Part shown: piece by piece, positions 42,203 through 50,329 of the stretch
Position numbering within the stretch: position 1 is the first letter of the stretch
Layout of the letters: the number at the start of each line of letters is the position of its first letter
Source: Cryomorphaceae bacterium 1068
GTDB taxonomy: Bacteria > Bacteroidota > Bacteroidia > Flavobacteriales_D > Cryomorphaceae
Assembly (NCBI GenBank): GCA_027214385.1
Contig: JAPVXR010000011.1
Location: 1-64,000, forward strand
DNA length: 64,000 bases
Direction of reading: 5' to 3'
Program-made: the position numbers and the translations under genes
The notes under the pieces: generated by a model
Told to the model about the DNA's origin: nothing
What the model saw: only the letters and a program-made list of their open reading frames with translations
Databases searched by the model: none

Positions 42203-42789
42203 TCAAGTTCCTCTTTGATCGTATTGTTGCATTGATTGGTATTATCATTTTGCTTCCTCTGCTTTTCATCATCGCCATTTGGGTGATGTTCGATTCGAAA
42301 GGAGGAGCCTTTTTCGTTCAAACCAGAGTTGGGAAGGATGGTCAACACTTTGGCTTATTGAAATTCAGAACTATGCGTCCTTTATCTGAGAAAAGAGGGA
42401 AGCTCACCGTTGGTTCTAATGATCCTCGCATCACACGGTCGGGATTGATTTTGAGGAAGTACAAAATTGACGAGCTGCCTCAACTCTTCAACGTTCTCGT
42501 TGCCGATATGAGTTTTGTCGGTCCAAGACCCGAAGTGCCTGATTACGTGGCTTTTTATAACGCTCGACAGAGAAAAGTTTTAAACGTGCGTCCGGGTATT
42601 ACCGATGAAGCATCCTTGGCTTATTTTAATGAGAATGAGCTCTTGTCGAAAAGCGAAAATCCTCAAAAAACCTACTTGGAAGAGATTATGCCAGCCAAGA
42701 TTGAACTCAACTTGGCTTATTTAAAGCGAAGGACCTTTCTTTCGGATATTGGTATAATTCTAAGAACGCTGGGGAGAATCGTTTCCTAG
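42199..42789 (+). CDS. Initiating phosphoglycosyltransferase (PglC/WcaJ C-terminal type)
   Basis: A 196-residue monotopic phosphoglycosyltransferase that would transfer a sugar 1-phosphate to undecaprenyl phosphate and so start repeat-unit synthesis on the inner membrane. The N-terminal re-entrant hydrophobic segment is IVALIGIIILLPLLFIIAIW. Core motifs are FGLLKFRTMRP, RKYKIDELPQLFNVL with the catalytic Asp-Glu pair, MSFVGPRPEVPDYV and RPGITDEASLAYF. At this size it is the minimal PglC form without the extra N-terminal membrane domain of WbaP. It overlaps the preceding DegT gene (ATGA) and the convergent gene downstream (4 nt). Confidence 0.93.
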   Translation: MIKFLFDRIVALIGIIILLPLLFIIAIWVMFDSKGGAFFVQTRVGKDGQHFGLLKFRTMRPLSEKRGKLTVGSNDPRITRSGLILRKYKIDELPQLFNVLVADMSFVGPRPEVPDYVAFYNARQRKVLNVRPGITDEASLAYFNENELLSKSENPQKTYLEEIMPAKIELNLAYLKRRTFLSDIGIILRTLGRIVS

Positions 42790-43685
42790 AGTCGGTGTTT
42801 GCTCACAGCAGCATGAAGCTTCTCAATTTCTTCAACTTTTTCGGGGTAACCCAAACGGTCGTAAGACATAATGAGGTTATTCAATAACCGGATGATCATA
42901 CTCTTATTGTCACATGGCTCATAATATTTCGGCTCCTCCTTCAATTCCAATTGTTGCAAATAAGAGGTGATCTCATTCTTATGAACGATCGTTCCTTGGC
43001 TGAAGGCATTGATGTAAAACAAGACCTTATCATCATCAATTTTGCCTTTCATATGGTTTTCCATGAGCCTCAGAATATTGTACTCATCGACGTAAGCCAT
43101 GACGAAATGATTCGGCAAATTCACTCCGAAAATTGGAATATCCAGCCGTTGCGCCAACACAATGTAAAGAATACTTAAGCTCAACGGGTTTCCCTTCTCG
43201 CTTTCGAGCACCGTATTGATGTAATTATTTTGAGCTGCGTGATAATTCTTCTTATTTCCTCTAAAACCATGAACGTCAAAGAGGATATGGTTCATCACCT
43301 TTACTTGCTCAAGTGCCGTGAGTTCATCGTTGAGTTCAATCCAAATCTCCTGATGCAATTTTGTCAATCGATCAAAAGTCTCTGTTTCATCCAAGTCGGG
43401 ATATTGATACTTGGCTACCATCAATGCACCGGCAAAGAGATCGTCTCCACCGTCTTTGGCCCAATTTTCCAATCCGGAAAGGACTGATTCAAATTGAATA
43501 TCGTGGATGATGTCCTCTATTCGCTGCTGGAATTCCTGACCGAAAGTGTTTACCTCCCAAACATTTTCCAAACTCGGAATAGCCGCTTCACCGATAGAAA
43601 CGATACGATCCTTTACCTGACGGTAAATGGTCTCATCGGGATCATCGAGTAGATTAATCAGTGCTTCTATTTCGTTCGAGTTCAT
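42786..43685 (-). CDS. SirB1-like transglutaminase-fold protein
   Basis: A 299-residue cytosolic protein. The first 70 residues are helical (EIEALINLLDDPDETIYRQV), then comes a transglutaminase-like core of the SirB1 type with MNHILFDVHGFRGNKKNYH, EKGNPLSLSILYIVLAQRLD and IPIFGVNLPNHFVMAY. The usual catalytic Cys of papain-like transglutaminases is not evident at GNPLSLSIL, so protease or cross-linking activity is doubtful. I use the ATG at 43685; a GTG one codon upstream also begins the frame. Its 3' end overlaps the convergent PglC-type gene by 4 nt. Function unknown. Confidence 0.82.
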   Translation of the reverse strand: MNSNEIEALINLLDDPDETIYRQVKDRIVSIGEAAIPSLENVWEVNTFGQEFQQRIEDIIHDIQFESVLSGLENWAKDGGDDLFAGALMVAKYQYPDLDETETFDRLTKLHQEIWIELNDELTALEQVKVMNHILFDVHGFRGNKKNYHAAQNNYINTVLESEKGNPLSLSILYIVLAQRLDIPIFGVNLPNHFVMAYVDEYNILRLMENHMKGKIDDDKVLFYINAFSQGTIVHKNEITSYLQQLELKEEPKYYEPCDNKSMIIRLLNNLIMSYDRLGYPEKVEEIEKLHAAVSKHRL

Positions 43686-43787
43686 CACTTGTTTAGACGA
43701 AGATCAGAGGATCTTTGTTTTGTCTAAAGGTATTTTCAAGTGACTTGTCGAATACGGTGGTCTCCCCGTTTTTTAACCGGAGAGATG

Positions 43788-44687
43788 TTAATGGGCGGAT
43801 ACGCGTTCCAGAACCGTGGCTATTAGCTCCTCCATCGCCACATGATGATCGGTGAGGAACGAGTTGGCGGCGCGGTTGGCTACGACCAAACACACCGTGG
43901 TGCATTGGTGTCCCAATGCGGCTCCAAGGCCGAATAAAGCAGAACTCTCCATCTCGTAATTGGCGAGTGGTAGTTCTCCGAAAGAGAAACTTCCCATTCT
44001 TTCGTTGATATCGGGCATCGCTACCGGGAGACGTATTTTTCTGCCTTGCGGTCCATAGAAACCACAAGCTGTAGCAGTAAGTCCTTGGATGAATCCTTCT
44101 TGGAATTTACTACCTGCCTCTGCCGAGCTTTTTACGGCGTAAGGCTTTATGCCATCCAAAGACCAATTGACATGGGCAGCAAATGACCGAGCGAGTTCAA
44201 TCTCGTCTTCTTCGAAATGCGCTTGGTAATAATGCATCACGGCATCAAGGCCGATGGCAAAACGACTATGAATAAAACTCCCGGGCTCAATTTCTTTCCT
44301 TAGACCTCCCGACGTGCCTATTCGAATAATCTCGAGTGGTTTGGGGTTCTCAATAGTCTCTCGTTTCTCGAAATCGATGCTTCTGAGTGCGTCGAGTTCG
44401 TTCAGGACGATATCGATATTGTCAGTTCCGATTCCCGTACTCAAGGCAGTAATTCTCTTTGAGCCGATATAGCCCGTATGCGTCACAAACTCGCGATTGC
44501 TGATGACGACATCCGTTCGATCAAAATGCTTGGATATTTTCTCTACCCGACCTTGATCACCAACTACCAAAACGGTGTCAGCCAAGTGTTCGGGTTTTAT
44601 AGCCAAATGGTAAATGGAACCGTCACCATTGACAGGTAGCTCCGATGGAGCAAATTTGAGCGAGTTATTGAGAGGAAATTTTTTCAC
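43788..44687 (-). CDS. Nucleoside phosphorylase, uridine-phosphorylase-like
   Basis: A 299-residue phosphorylase of the PNP/UDP family, which cleaves nucleosides with phosphate to base and ribose 1-phosphate. DTVLVVGDQGRVEKISKHFD holds the phosphate-contacting region, ALSTGIGTDNIDIVLNELDA follows, EIIRIGTSGGLRKEIEPGSF is the second phosphate site, and NYEMESSALFGLGAALGHQC carries the ribose-binding Glu-Met-Glu. It is somewhat longer than E. coli Udp (253 residues). The base preference, uracil or purine, cannot be fixed from sequence alone. It lies on the minus strand downstream of the DUF4197 gene. Confidence 0.88.
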   Translation of the reverse strand: MKKFPLNNSLKFAPSELPVNGDGSIYHLAIKPEHLADTVLVVGDQGRVEKISKHFDRTDVVISNREFVTHTGYIGSKRITALSTGIGTDNIDIVLNELDALRSIDFEKRETIENPKPLEIIRIGTSGGLRKEIEPGSFIHSRFAIGLDAVMHYYQAHFEEDEIELARSFAAHVNWSLDGIKPYAVKSSAEAGSKFQEGFIQGLTATACGFYGPQGRKIRLPVAMPDINERMGSFSFGELPLANYEMESSALFGLGAALGHQCTTVCLVVANRAANSFLTDHHVAMEELIATVLERVSAH

Positions 44688-44721
44688 GATTTGGCCAATT
44701 TACAAACTTCATCAAAACACA

Positions 44722-45459
44722 CTAGCGGCTTTGTGAACCAAAAACCTTTTCGAGAAGCTCTGTTACCCTCGCTGCGGGATCTTCCCTGATCTTTTCCTCT
44801 TCTTCCGAAATCAATAGAAAAAGGCCATCCATCGCCTTATCGGTAACGTAAGCTTCCAGATCGGGATTTACTTTTTCTCCTCCTGTAAATGCAGACGCAG
44901 TATTGTAGGTCGATACCAGCGGCTGCCAGTATTTCGTTAACTCTACTTCATTTATTGCCTTGTTTACCTCAGGTTCAAAAGCAGTGCGGAGACTGGTTTC
45001 AGTGCTCCGACGCAAGTAAGTTGTTGCAGCATCATCTTCTCCTTTTAAAATGGCAAAAGCATCGTTAATGGTCATTGAAGTAATGGCATCAATAAAAATC
45101 GGAGCCGCATGCGACACGGCCTTCTCTGCCGCGTGATTCAGGTTTTCTTCAAATTTGTCTACTTGACTTCCCAAGCCAAGTTTCTCGGCAGTTTCTTTTA
45201 CTTTCTCTGCCTCTTCAGGAAATGGAATCCGAATACGAGGAGTTGAAAGGAATTGGTTTTCCTTTCCGGCAAAATCGACGGCATTATTGGTCCCGACCAC
45301 CAATGCTTCTTTGAGTCCCGCCGCTACTTCTGATGATGAAAGTCCTTCAGAGGTTTCCAGTGATTCGGTCACCGTTTTCATCGTTTTGCGAAAGCTCTCT
45401 TCAGAACATGAGGAAAAGACCAGGCTGATAGCAATGAGCGGAAGAATAATTTTTTTCAT
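44722..45459 (-). CDS. DUF4197 lipoprotein
   Basis: A 245-residue predicted lipoprotein: signal IILPLIAISLVFSSC with Cys19, then SEESF. The mature part is mostly helical and carries AAGLKEALVVGTNNAVDFAG and TYLRRSTETSLRTAFEPEVN, which fit the DUF4197 family. No function is established for this family. Its -7 box at 45473-45480 is only 13 nt from the start codon, so the leader should be very short. It is divergent from the sugar epimerase gene at 45553 and lies 34 nt before the phosphorylase gene on the same strand. Confidence 0.85.
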   Translation of the reverse strand: MKKIILPLIAISLVFSSCSEESFRKTMKTVTESLETSEGLSSSEVAAGLKEALVVGTNNAVDFAGKENQFLSTPRIRIPFPEEAEKVKETAEKLGLGSQVDKFEENLNHAAEKAVSHAAPIFIDAITSMTINDAFAILKGEDDAATTYLRRSTETSLRTAFEPEVNKAINEVELTKYWQPLVSTYNTASAFTGGEKVNPDLEAYVTDKAMDGLFLLISEEEEKIREDPAARVTELLEKVFGSQSR

Positions 45460-45472
45460 GCGGCAATTTTGC

Positions 45473-45480
45473 CAAAGATA
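45473..45480 (-). promoter_or_regulatory. -7 box (TATCTTTG) of the DUF4197 gene
   Basis: Exact TAnnTTTG match on the minus strand; predicted start near 45466 leaves a leader of about 7 nt. No -33 TTG is seen at the usual distance. Confidence 0.5.
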
Positions 45481-45514
45481 GTGCCAACTATTTCATGAAT
45501 ACTGATAGAATCGT

Positions 45515-45547
45515 TTTGTAGTCGATGAATGAATGTTTTTATCTTCG
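45515..45547 (+). promoter_or_regulatory. Promoter of the second epimerase (TTTG-N21-TATCTTCG)
   Basis: TTTG at 45515-45518, a 21-nt spacer and TATCTTCG at 45540-45547, one base off TAnnTTTG. It ends 5 nt before the ATG at 45553 and lies downstream of the longer frame start at 45529, so the shorter protein on a leaderless message is predicted. Confidence 0.5.
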
Positions 45548-45552
45548 CGGGC

Positions 45553-46515
45553 ATGGGTCAAGAAATCCTCGTAACGGGAGCCGCGGGCTTCATTGGTTCG
45601 CATCTTTGCGAAAGCTTGTTGGAGCAAGGTCATACGGTTTATGGAATCGACAACTTCGATCCGTTTTATGATCGACGAATCAAAGAAAGAAACCTCGAGT
45701 CTTTCCGCAATCACGAGCGCTTCGGGTTTTTTGAGCTGGACCTCACCGATTCAGAAAAGCTCCAAAGAATTCCTGCCTTCGATATGGTCGTTCACTTGGC
45801 TGGAAAAGCAGGAGTGAGACCTAGTATCGATGCCCCACAAGATTACGTAGACGCGAATATTACTGCGACTCTAAACGTGTTGGAGCTATGTCGAGCCAAA
45901 AGTTGCACCAAAATGGCCTTTGCCGGTAGCAGCAGTATTTACGGTAATTCCAAACACATTCCATTTGTAGAAGAAGGAGTGGAATACGAGCCCATTTCTC
46001 CTTATGCTTTTTCTAAGCGTAGCTGCGAGTTGATGAACTACACCTTTCATCATCTCTATCAAATTGATATTTTAAATCTGCGTTTTTTTACTGTCTACGG
46101 GCCACGTCAACGGCCTGATTTGGCTATTCACAAATTCACGCGACTCTTAAGTGAAGGAGAATCAATTCCAATGTTTGGAGATGGTTCCACTTCGCGCGAT
46201 TATACTTTCGTAGCCGATACCGTAGCCGGTATAAACGCTGCTATGGATTATTTACGAGAAAACAGCGACGTTTTTGAAACGGTAAATTTGGGAAACAATC
46301 AACCTGTAAAGCTTTCTGACCTGATTTCAAGTATCGGAAATGCTCTGGGTGTAGAACCCAATATCGATCGACAGCCCATGCAACCGGGAGATGTGGACAT
46401 TACTTACGCCTCTATCGAAAAAGCTAAAAAGCTATTCGGTTATAATCCCAAGACGAGTATCAAAGATGGTCTAGAGAAATTTGTTGAGTGGTACAAGGCC
46501 GTAAATCCTCAATAG
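45553..46515 (+). CDS. NAD-dependent epimerase, UDP-glucuronate 4-epimerase-like
   Basis: A 320-residue extended short-chain dehydrogenase. The NAD motif is VTGAAGFIGSHLCESLLEQG; the segment HLAGKAGVRPSIDAPQDYVD is characteristic of UDP-glucuronate/UDP-galacturonate 4-epimerases; catalytic residues are in SSSIYGNS and YAFSKRSCE. It likely makes UDP-galacturonate for surface glycans, away from the main locus at 30.3-42.8 kb. The start at 45553 (MGQEILVTG) places the NAD motif at the usual distance from the N-terminus and agrees with the promoter. The downstream gene encodes a DUF481 outer-membrane protein. Confidence 0.88.
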   Translation: MGQEILVTGAAGFIGSHLCESLLEQGHTVYGIDNFDPFYDRRIKERNLESFRNHERFGFFELDLTDSEKLQRIPAFDMVVHLAGKAGVRPSIDAPQDYVDANITATLNVLELCRAKSCTKMAFAGSSSIYGNSKHIPFVEEGVEYEPISPYAFSKRSCELMNYTFHHLYQIDILNLRFFTVYGPRQRPDLAIHKFTRLLSEGESIPMFGDGSTSRDYTFVADTVAGINAAMDYLRENSDVFETVNLGNNQPVKLSDLISSIGNALGVEPNIDRQPMQPGDVDITYASIEKAKKLFGYNPKTSIKDGLEKFVEWYKAVNPQ

Positions 46516-46551
46516 ATTCGGACGTATTTCAAATTCCTATAGTTACATCAG

Positions 46552-47571
46552 ATGAAGAATATATTAGTTGCAAGCTTCTTGTTGACACAAATGGTGTTGT
46601 TCGCGCAGAAAGATTCTTTAATATTTGATGGGGGCCAGGTGATTGTGGGTGAAGTCAAAGAGATGAACCGTAATATACTGACCATTGAAACTGACTACAG
46701 TAACACCGATTTTAAGATAGAATGGGATAAGATAACCGAATTCTATAGTGATCAACTTTACATGATTCAGATAACTGATCGGACCATCTTCACCAATGCA
46801 ACCATGTCGTTTCAAAAGCCGGGCGAGTTCAAGATCATAGGTGAATCGAACTCTGGTTATGTACCAATGAGTGAGGTTGTATATCTCAGGCAAGTGGATA
46901 CCGGTTTTTGGAGCAAGTTGTCTGCATCAATTGATTTGGGGTTCAACCTGACCAAAGCGAGCAATCTTCAGCAATTCAATGCCTCCACGACGGTGGGGTA
47001 TAAATCGGCCCAATGGACTTATAGAGTCACTTATCAGCAAAACCGTTCTGAGCAGGATGATGTTGATCCCGTGCGCAGAACAGAAGTAAATGCAAATGCG
47101 GATTACGCTCTGCACAATGGAATCTTCTTTGGAGCCGGTGTGAACTTTCTGAGCAATACCGAACAATTACTCGACCTGCGGACAACAGGATCGGCCGGGG
47201 TAGGTTATTACCTGGTCAGAAACAATGAGATGTATTGGCAAAGCACTTTTGGAGTAGCTATTAACAATGAGAATTTTACCGATGTGCCGGAAGAGCCCTC
47301 CGAAGATCGAGATAGTTTTGAAGGACTGTTGGGTACTGAACTGAATCTGTACAACCTTGGAGATATTGACTTGTTTACAAACATCATCTGGTACCCAAGT
47401 TTTACAGAGGAGGGCCGTAATCGGATTAATTATTCCATTGATGTTTCCTACGATATGCCGTTGGATTTTTACATCAAAACGGGGCTAACAGTAAACTACG
47501 ATAATCAACCCGTAGCAGGTGCTTCAGAAACGGATTACGTTTTTACAGGAGGGATCGGCTGGGAGTTTTGA
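46552..47571 (+). CDS. DUF481 outer-membrane protein
   Basis: A 339-residue protein with a signal peptide (VASFLLTQMVLFAQ), a small N-terminal beta domain (residues about 20-110) and a C-terminal beta-barrel of alternating strands typical of DUF481 (also called YdiY-like) proteins: SASIDLGFNLTKASNLQQFN, WTYRVTYQQNRSEQDDVDPV, and a last strand YVFTGGIGWEF with terminal Phe, as outer-membrane barrels often have. The function of the family is not known. It follows the epimerase gene by 36 nt and is probably transcribed with it, since no -7 box is clear in the gap. Confidence 0.86.
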   Translation: MKNILVASFLLTQMVLFAQKDSLIFDGGQVIVGEVKEMNRNILTIETDYSNTDFKIEWDKITEFYSDQLYMIQITDRTIFTNATMSFQKPGEFKIIGESNSGYVPMSEVVYLRQVDTGFWSKLSASIDLGFNLTKASNLQQFNASTTVGYKSAQWTYRVTYQQNRSEQDDVDPVRRTEVNANADYALHNGIFFGAGVNFLSNTEQLLDLRTTGSAGVGYYLVRNNEMYWQSTFGVAINNENFTDVPEEPSEDRDSFEGLLGTELNLYNLGDIDLFTNIIWYPSFTEEGRNRINYSIDVSYDMPLDFYIKTGLTVNYDNQPVAGASETDYVFTGGIGWEF

Positions 47572-47603
47572 TCGGGTATAGATGCTTTTAATCAATGGTT
47601 TAA

Positions 47604-47637
47604 TTTGAATTATTATTTGATTTAAAAAGTATCTTTG
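47604..47637 (+). promoter_or_regulatory. Promoter of the 154-residue secreted protein (TTTG-N22-TATCTTTG)
   Basis: TTTG at 47604-47607 and the exact box TATCTTTG at 47630-47637, spaced 22 nt. The predicted start near 47644 gives a leader of about 68 nt to the ATG at 47712, one of the longer leaders in this window. Confidence 0.6.
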
Positions 47638-47711
47638 CTGCTTTCGTTAGAGCGTTTAATAGCGCTTAAAGATGATCCAATTAATCAGTGTAAAACCTTA
47701 ATATGATTCAA

Positions 47712-48176
47712 ATGAAAAAATTAATTCTTTCAGCATTAGTGTTCCTTTTTGCAGCTACTACTTTTGCGCAAGAGGGTGAGCTTGATACCAAGTGGACCAA
47801 CTACATGGTGGAAACAGAACGTCGAATGATTTTTGATGAAGCGATGGATTTGGAGTCTCCTAAAAAAGAAGCTTTTTGGAAGATTTACGACGAGTATGAG
47901 AAAGAATTGGAAGGCTTTCGTACTAGCTACATGACTGACTTGAAAAAGTATGCTGAAGAGTATGCTACTATGACAGATGAGCAGGCCAATGAGCTGATAG
48001 CTTCAAGTTTCAAGCGTAAAATGGGCCGTATGAAACTGCAAAAGAAGTACCATGCGCAGATTGTGAAAATGGTAGATGCAAAGACTGCAGCTCGATTTGT
48101 TCAATTGGATGATGCGATCAGTATGCTGCTCAGATTGAGTGTAATGGATGAGATTCCTTTTATAGGAGATTATTAA
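47712..48176 (+). CDS. Small helical secreted protein
   Basis: A 154-residue periplasmic protein. The signal peptide is KKLILSALVFLFAATTFAQ; the ATG at 47703 would add three residues before it. The mature part is all helical and highly charged (KKEAFWKIYDEYEKELEGF, RKMGRMKLQKKYHAQIVKMV), resembling in layout the CpxP/Spy-like helical chaperones, but without a clear LTxxQ motif (it has MTDEQANELIASSF). It is flanked by its own promoter and a strong terminator, so it forms a single-gene unit. Function unknown. Confidence 0.82.
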   Translation: MKKLILSALVFLFAATTFAQEGELDTKWTNYMVETERRMIFDEAMDLESPKKEAFWKIYDEYEKELEGFRTSYMTDLKKYAEEYATMTDEQANELIASSFKRKMGRMKLQKKYHAQIVKMVDAKTAARFVQLDDAISMLLRLSVMDEIPFIGDY

Positions 48177-48196
48177 TCTGTTGATGAAAAATATGG

Positions 48197-48227
48197 AAGC
48201 CGAAATGGAAACATTTCGGCTTTTTTT
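48197..48227 (+). terminator. Rho-independent terminator of the 47712-48176 gene
   Basis: An 11-bp stem AAGCCGAAATG/CATTTCGGCTT (48197-48207 and 48212-48222) closed by a GAAA tetraloop, followed by a T tract to 48227. It lies 20 nt after the stop codon. Confidence 0.93.
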
Positions 48228-48288
48228 ATGCAATTTCTCAAAGGATATATTTTCATAGCTTCACTTCCAACACTAAATAGTCCCAAGT

Positions 48289-50247
48289 ATGCGTATAAAA
48301 AAGCCCAGAATTAAAGAACGTTTTTTGTTTTTACTGGAACGTCAATTCGTAAAGGGCGCCTATTATCAGCTGCTATTTGTGGCCGCCGCCATCGGGCTTA
48401 TTTCGGTAATTGGAGGCTTGCTGGTAATGCCTGTGGGTGCCCCGACAGCCAGCTTCAATGAGGCTGTTTGGTGGGCTTTTCTTCGCCTTTCCGATCCCGG
48501 ATATTTAGGGGATGACGAAGGTACGTGGCGCAGATTTGTTTCCACCATCGTCACGGTTTTGGGCTATGTGGTTTTTCTCGGCTCACTGGTGGCCATTATT
48601 ACGACTTGGTTAAATCGCAAAATCAGAAACCTGGAACAAGGCCTTACTCCTGTTGCCGCAAATAATCACGTCATCATCCTTGGTTGGACCAACAGAACGA
48701 TTCACATCGCCGCTGAGATTTTTCACTCGGTGGGTCGATTGAGACGCTTCTTGAAACTTCACGGAACACGGTCCTTGCGTTTGATTATACTTTCTTACGA
48801 CGTGACACCTGACCACGTTCAGGAACTAAAAGATAACCCACTCATCGGCAATAGAGCACACGAGATCATCCTCCGCTCAGGGGTGGCCATAGATAGAGAG
48901 CACCTCAAAAGGGTAGATAGCCTCAACGCTGCCGCTATTATTATTCCGAGTCAGGCAAACGGTCAAAGAGAGTTTGTGACTCCTGATGTGGAGACCATCA
49001 AAGCGTTGCTTTCGCTTAATGCCGAATCGGAAAATGCCATGGGCAGAAAGCGTCCTTTCGTGGTGGCCGAAATACAGGATGAAAACAAAATTTCCGCCGC
49101 TTACCGGGCCTATTCAGGGCCGATTGAGGTGGTAGGAAGCAATACCATCATTAGCAGATTGCTGGCGCAGAATATTCGGCATCATGGTTTGTCAGAGATT
49201 TACAATGAACTTCTTTCGAGAAGCTTGAACAATAATCTTTTTGCAAAGGAATACGATGCATTAGCAGGGAAGACAATAGCCGAAGCGAAGAGTTATTTTC
49301 CTAAAGCAATTATTGCGGGTATTATTCGGATGGCTGAAGATGGCTATAAGCCAATGTTGAATCTTCGTGGAGACTACCTTTTGGAGAAGAATGACAGGCT
49401 GGTGATGTTGGCAAAGAATCAAGAAGCCATCGAAATGAGTAATAAACCCGGTCAGGTGATGAAAGTTGAGCCTGTGAGGGCTTTGCCCGTTGAAGATCAG
49501 AATCAAGTGACCAGGATTTTGATATTGGGCTGGAACCATCACATTCCTTCCTTGATCAAAGAATTTAGTACCTACGAAGACGAGCAGTACGAAATCGTTA
49601 TGGCTTCATTGCGATCGGTGGAAAGTCGACAAAAAGATTTAGAACTTATAATGGAAACTGCTGATCGTGTTACAGTAAAGCACGTTGTGGTAGATTATGT
49701 AAAAGAGAATGAGCTGCGAACGGTAAACCCCGGTCAATTCGACAATATCCTATTGGTAAGTTCCGACCTTATTGAAGACGAGGAGGAGGCCGATGCACGA
49801 ACCATAGTTGGGTATATTTTGCTGGAAGAGATTCTGGATAATGTTGAACGCAGGCCACAGGTGCTGCTTGAGTTGGCAGATCCCAACAACGAAAGCCTCA
49901 TCAAGAGATTTAAGAGTGAGGTTATTATCGGACCGAAGATCTTGAGCCATCTTTTAGCAGCAATTGCATTGCGCAGAGAACTCCACAGTCTTTACAATGA
50001 ATTGCTCACGGTAGGAGGGGCCGAAATTATCTTTAGGGAACCTTCTGAATACGGTTTGACCAAAGGCGAAATTACCTTTCGTGATTTGGAGGCTCTGGCA
50101 GAAGGATTCCACGAAACGGCTCTTGGAACTTACCGCATTGTCAATCGCGACGAAGGAACCATCGACTTGATCATGAATCCGGATCGAAATACCAGGCTTA
50201 AGATTAATGATACCGTGAGCTTAGTGGTGATTTCTACGGTTTATTAG
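48289..50247 (+). CDS. CASTOR/POLLUX-like ion channel with two RCK-type domains
   Basis: A 652-residue membrane protein resembling the plant CASTOR/POLLUX (DMI1) channels and their bacterial relatives. Residues about 25-50 and 82-112 are membrane helices that bracket a pore segment AVWWAFLRLSDPGYLGDDEG, in which the filter differs from the TVGYG of potassium channels. Two Rossmann-like regulatory domains follow, starting at NNHVIILGWTNRTIHIAAEI and VTRILILGWNHHIPSLIKEF. The plant homologues conduct cations across the nuclear envelope during symbiotic signalling; the role in bacteria is unknown. The gene starts 62 nt after a terminator and stands alone. A 7-bp repeat array follows its end. Confidence 0.85.
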   Translation: MRIKKPRIKERFLFLLERQFVKGAYYQLLFVAAAIGLISVIGGLLVMPVGAPTASFNEAVWWAFLRLSDPGYLGDDEGTWRRFVSTIVTVLGYVVFLGSLVAIITTWLNRKIRNLEQGLTPVAANNHVIILGWTNRTIHIAAEIFHSVGRLRRFLKLHGTRSLRLIILSYDVTPDHVQELKDNPLIGNRAHEIILRSGVAIDREHLKRVDSLNAAAIIIPSQANGQREFVTPDVETIKALLSLNAESENAMGRKRPFVVAEIQDENKISAAYRAYSGPIEVVGSNTIISRLLAQNIRHHGLSEIYNELLSRSLNNNLFAKEYDALAGKTIAEAKSYFPKAIIAGIIRMAEDGYKPMLNLRGDYLLEKNDRLVMLAKNQEAIEMSNKPGQVMKVEPVRALPVEDQNQVTRILILGWNHHIPSLIKEFSTYEDEQYEIVMASLRSVESRQKDLELIMETADRVTVKHVVVDYVKENELRTVNPGQFDNILLVSSDLIEDEEEADARTIVGYILLEEILDNVERRPQVLLELADPNNESLIKRFKSEVIIGPKILSHLLAAIALRRELHSLYNELLTVGGAEIIFREPSEYGLTKGEITFRDLEALAEGFHETALGTYRIVNRDEGTIDLIMNPDRNTRLKINDTVSLVVISTVY

Positions 50248-50300
50248 ATTTTCGTAGTTCGTTGCTCGTTTGAAAATAGCATTTACAATCTACGAATTTC

Positions 50301-50329
50301 GCACTACGCACTACGCACTACGCACTACG
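50301..50329. repeat. Tandem heptamer array, four copies of GCACTAC
   Basis: Four perfect 7-bp units GCACTAC (50301-50328) plus one base. The right half runs into the 3' end of the dehydrogenase gene, whose last codons and TAG stop are made of the repeat. Related heptamers occur at 56122-56128, 61344-61357 and, as a different unit, at 61131-61155. Confidence 0.95.

Noticed and set aside
40982-42789. A complete bacillosamine (PglF-PglE-PglD-PglC) pathway.
   Set aside because: Only a PglE-like aminotransferase and a PglC-type transferase are seen; the 4,6-dehydratase is missing and the hexapeptide acetyltransferase is distant and of another subtype.
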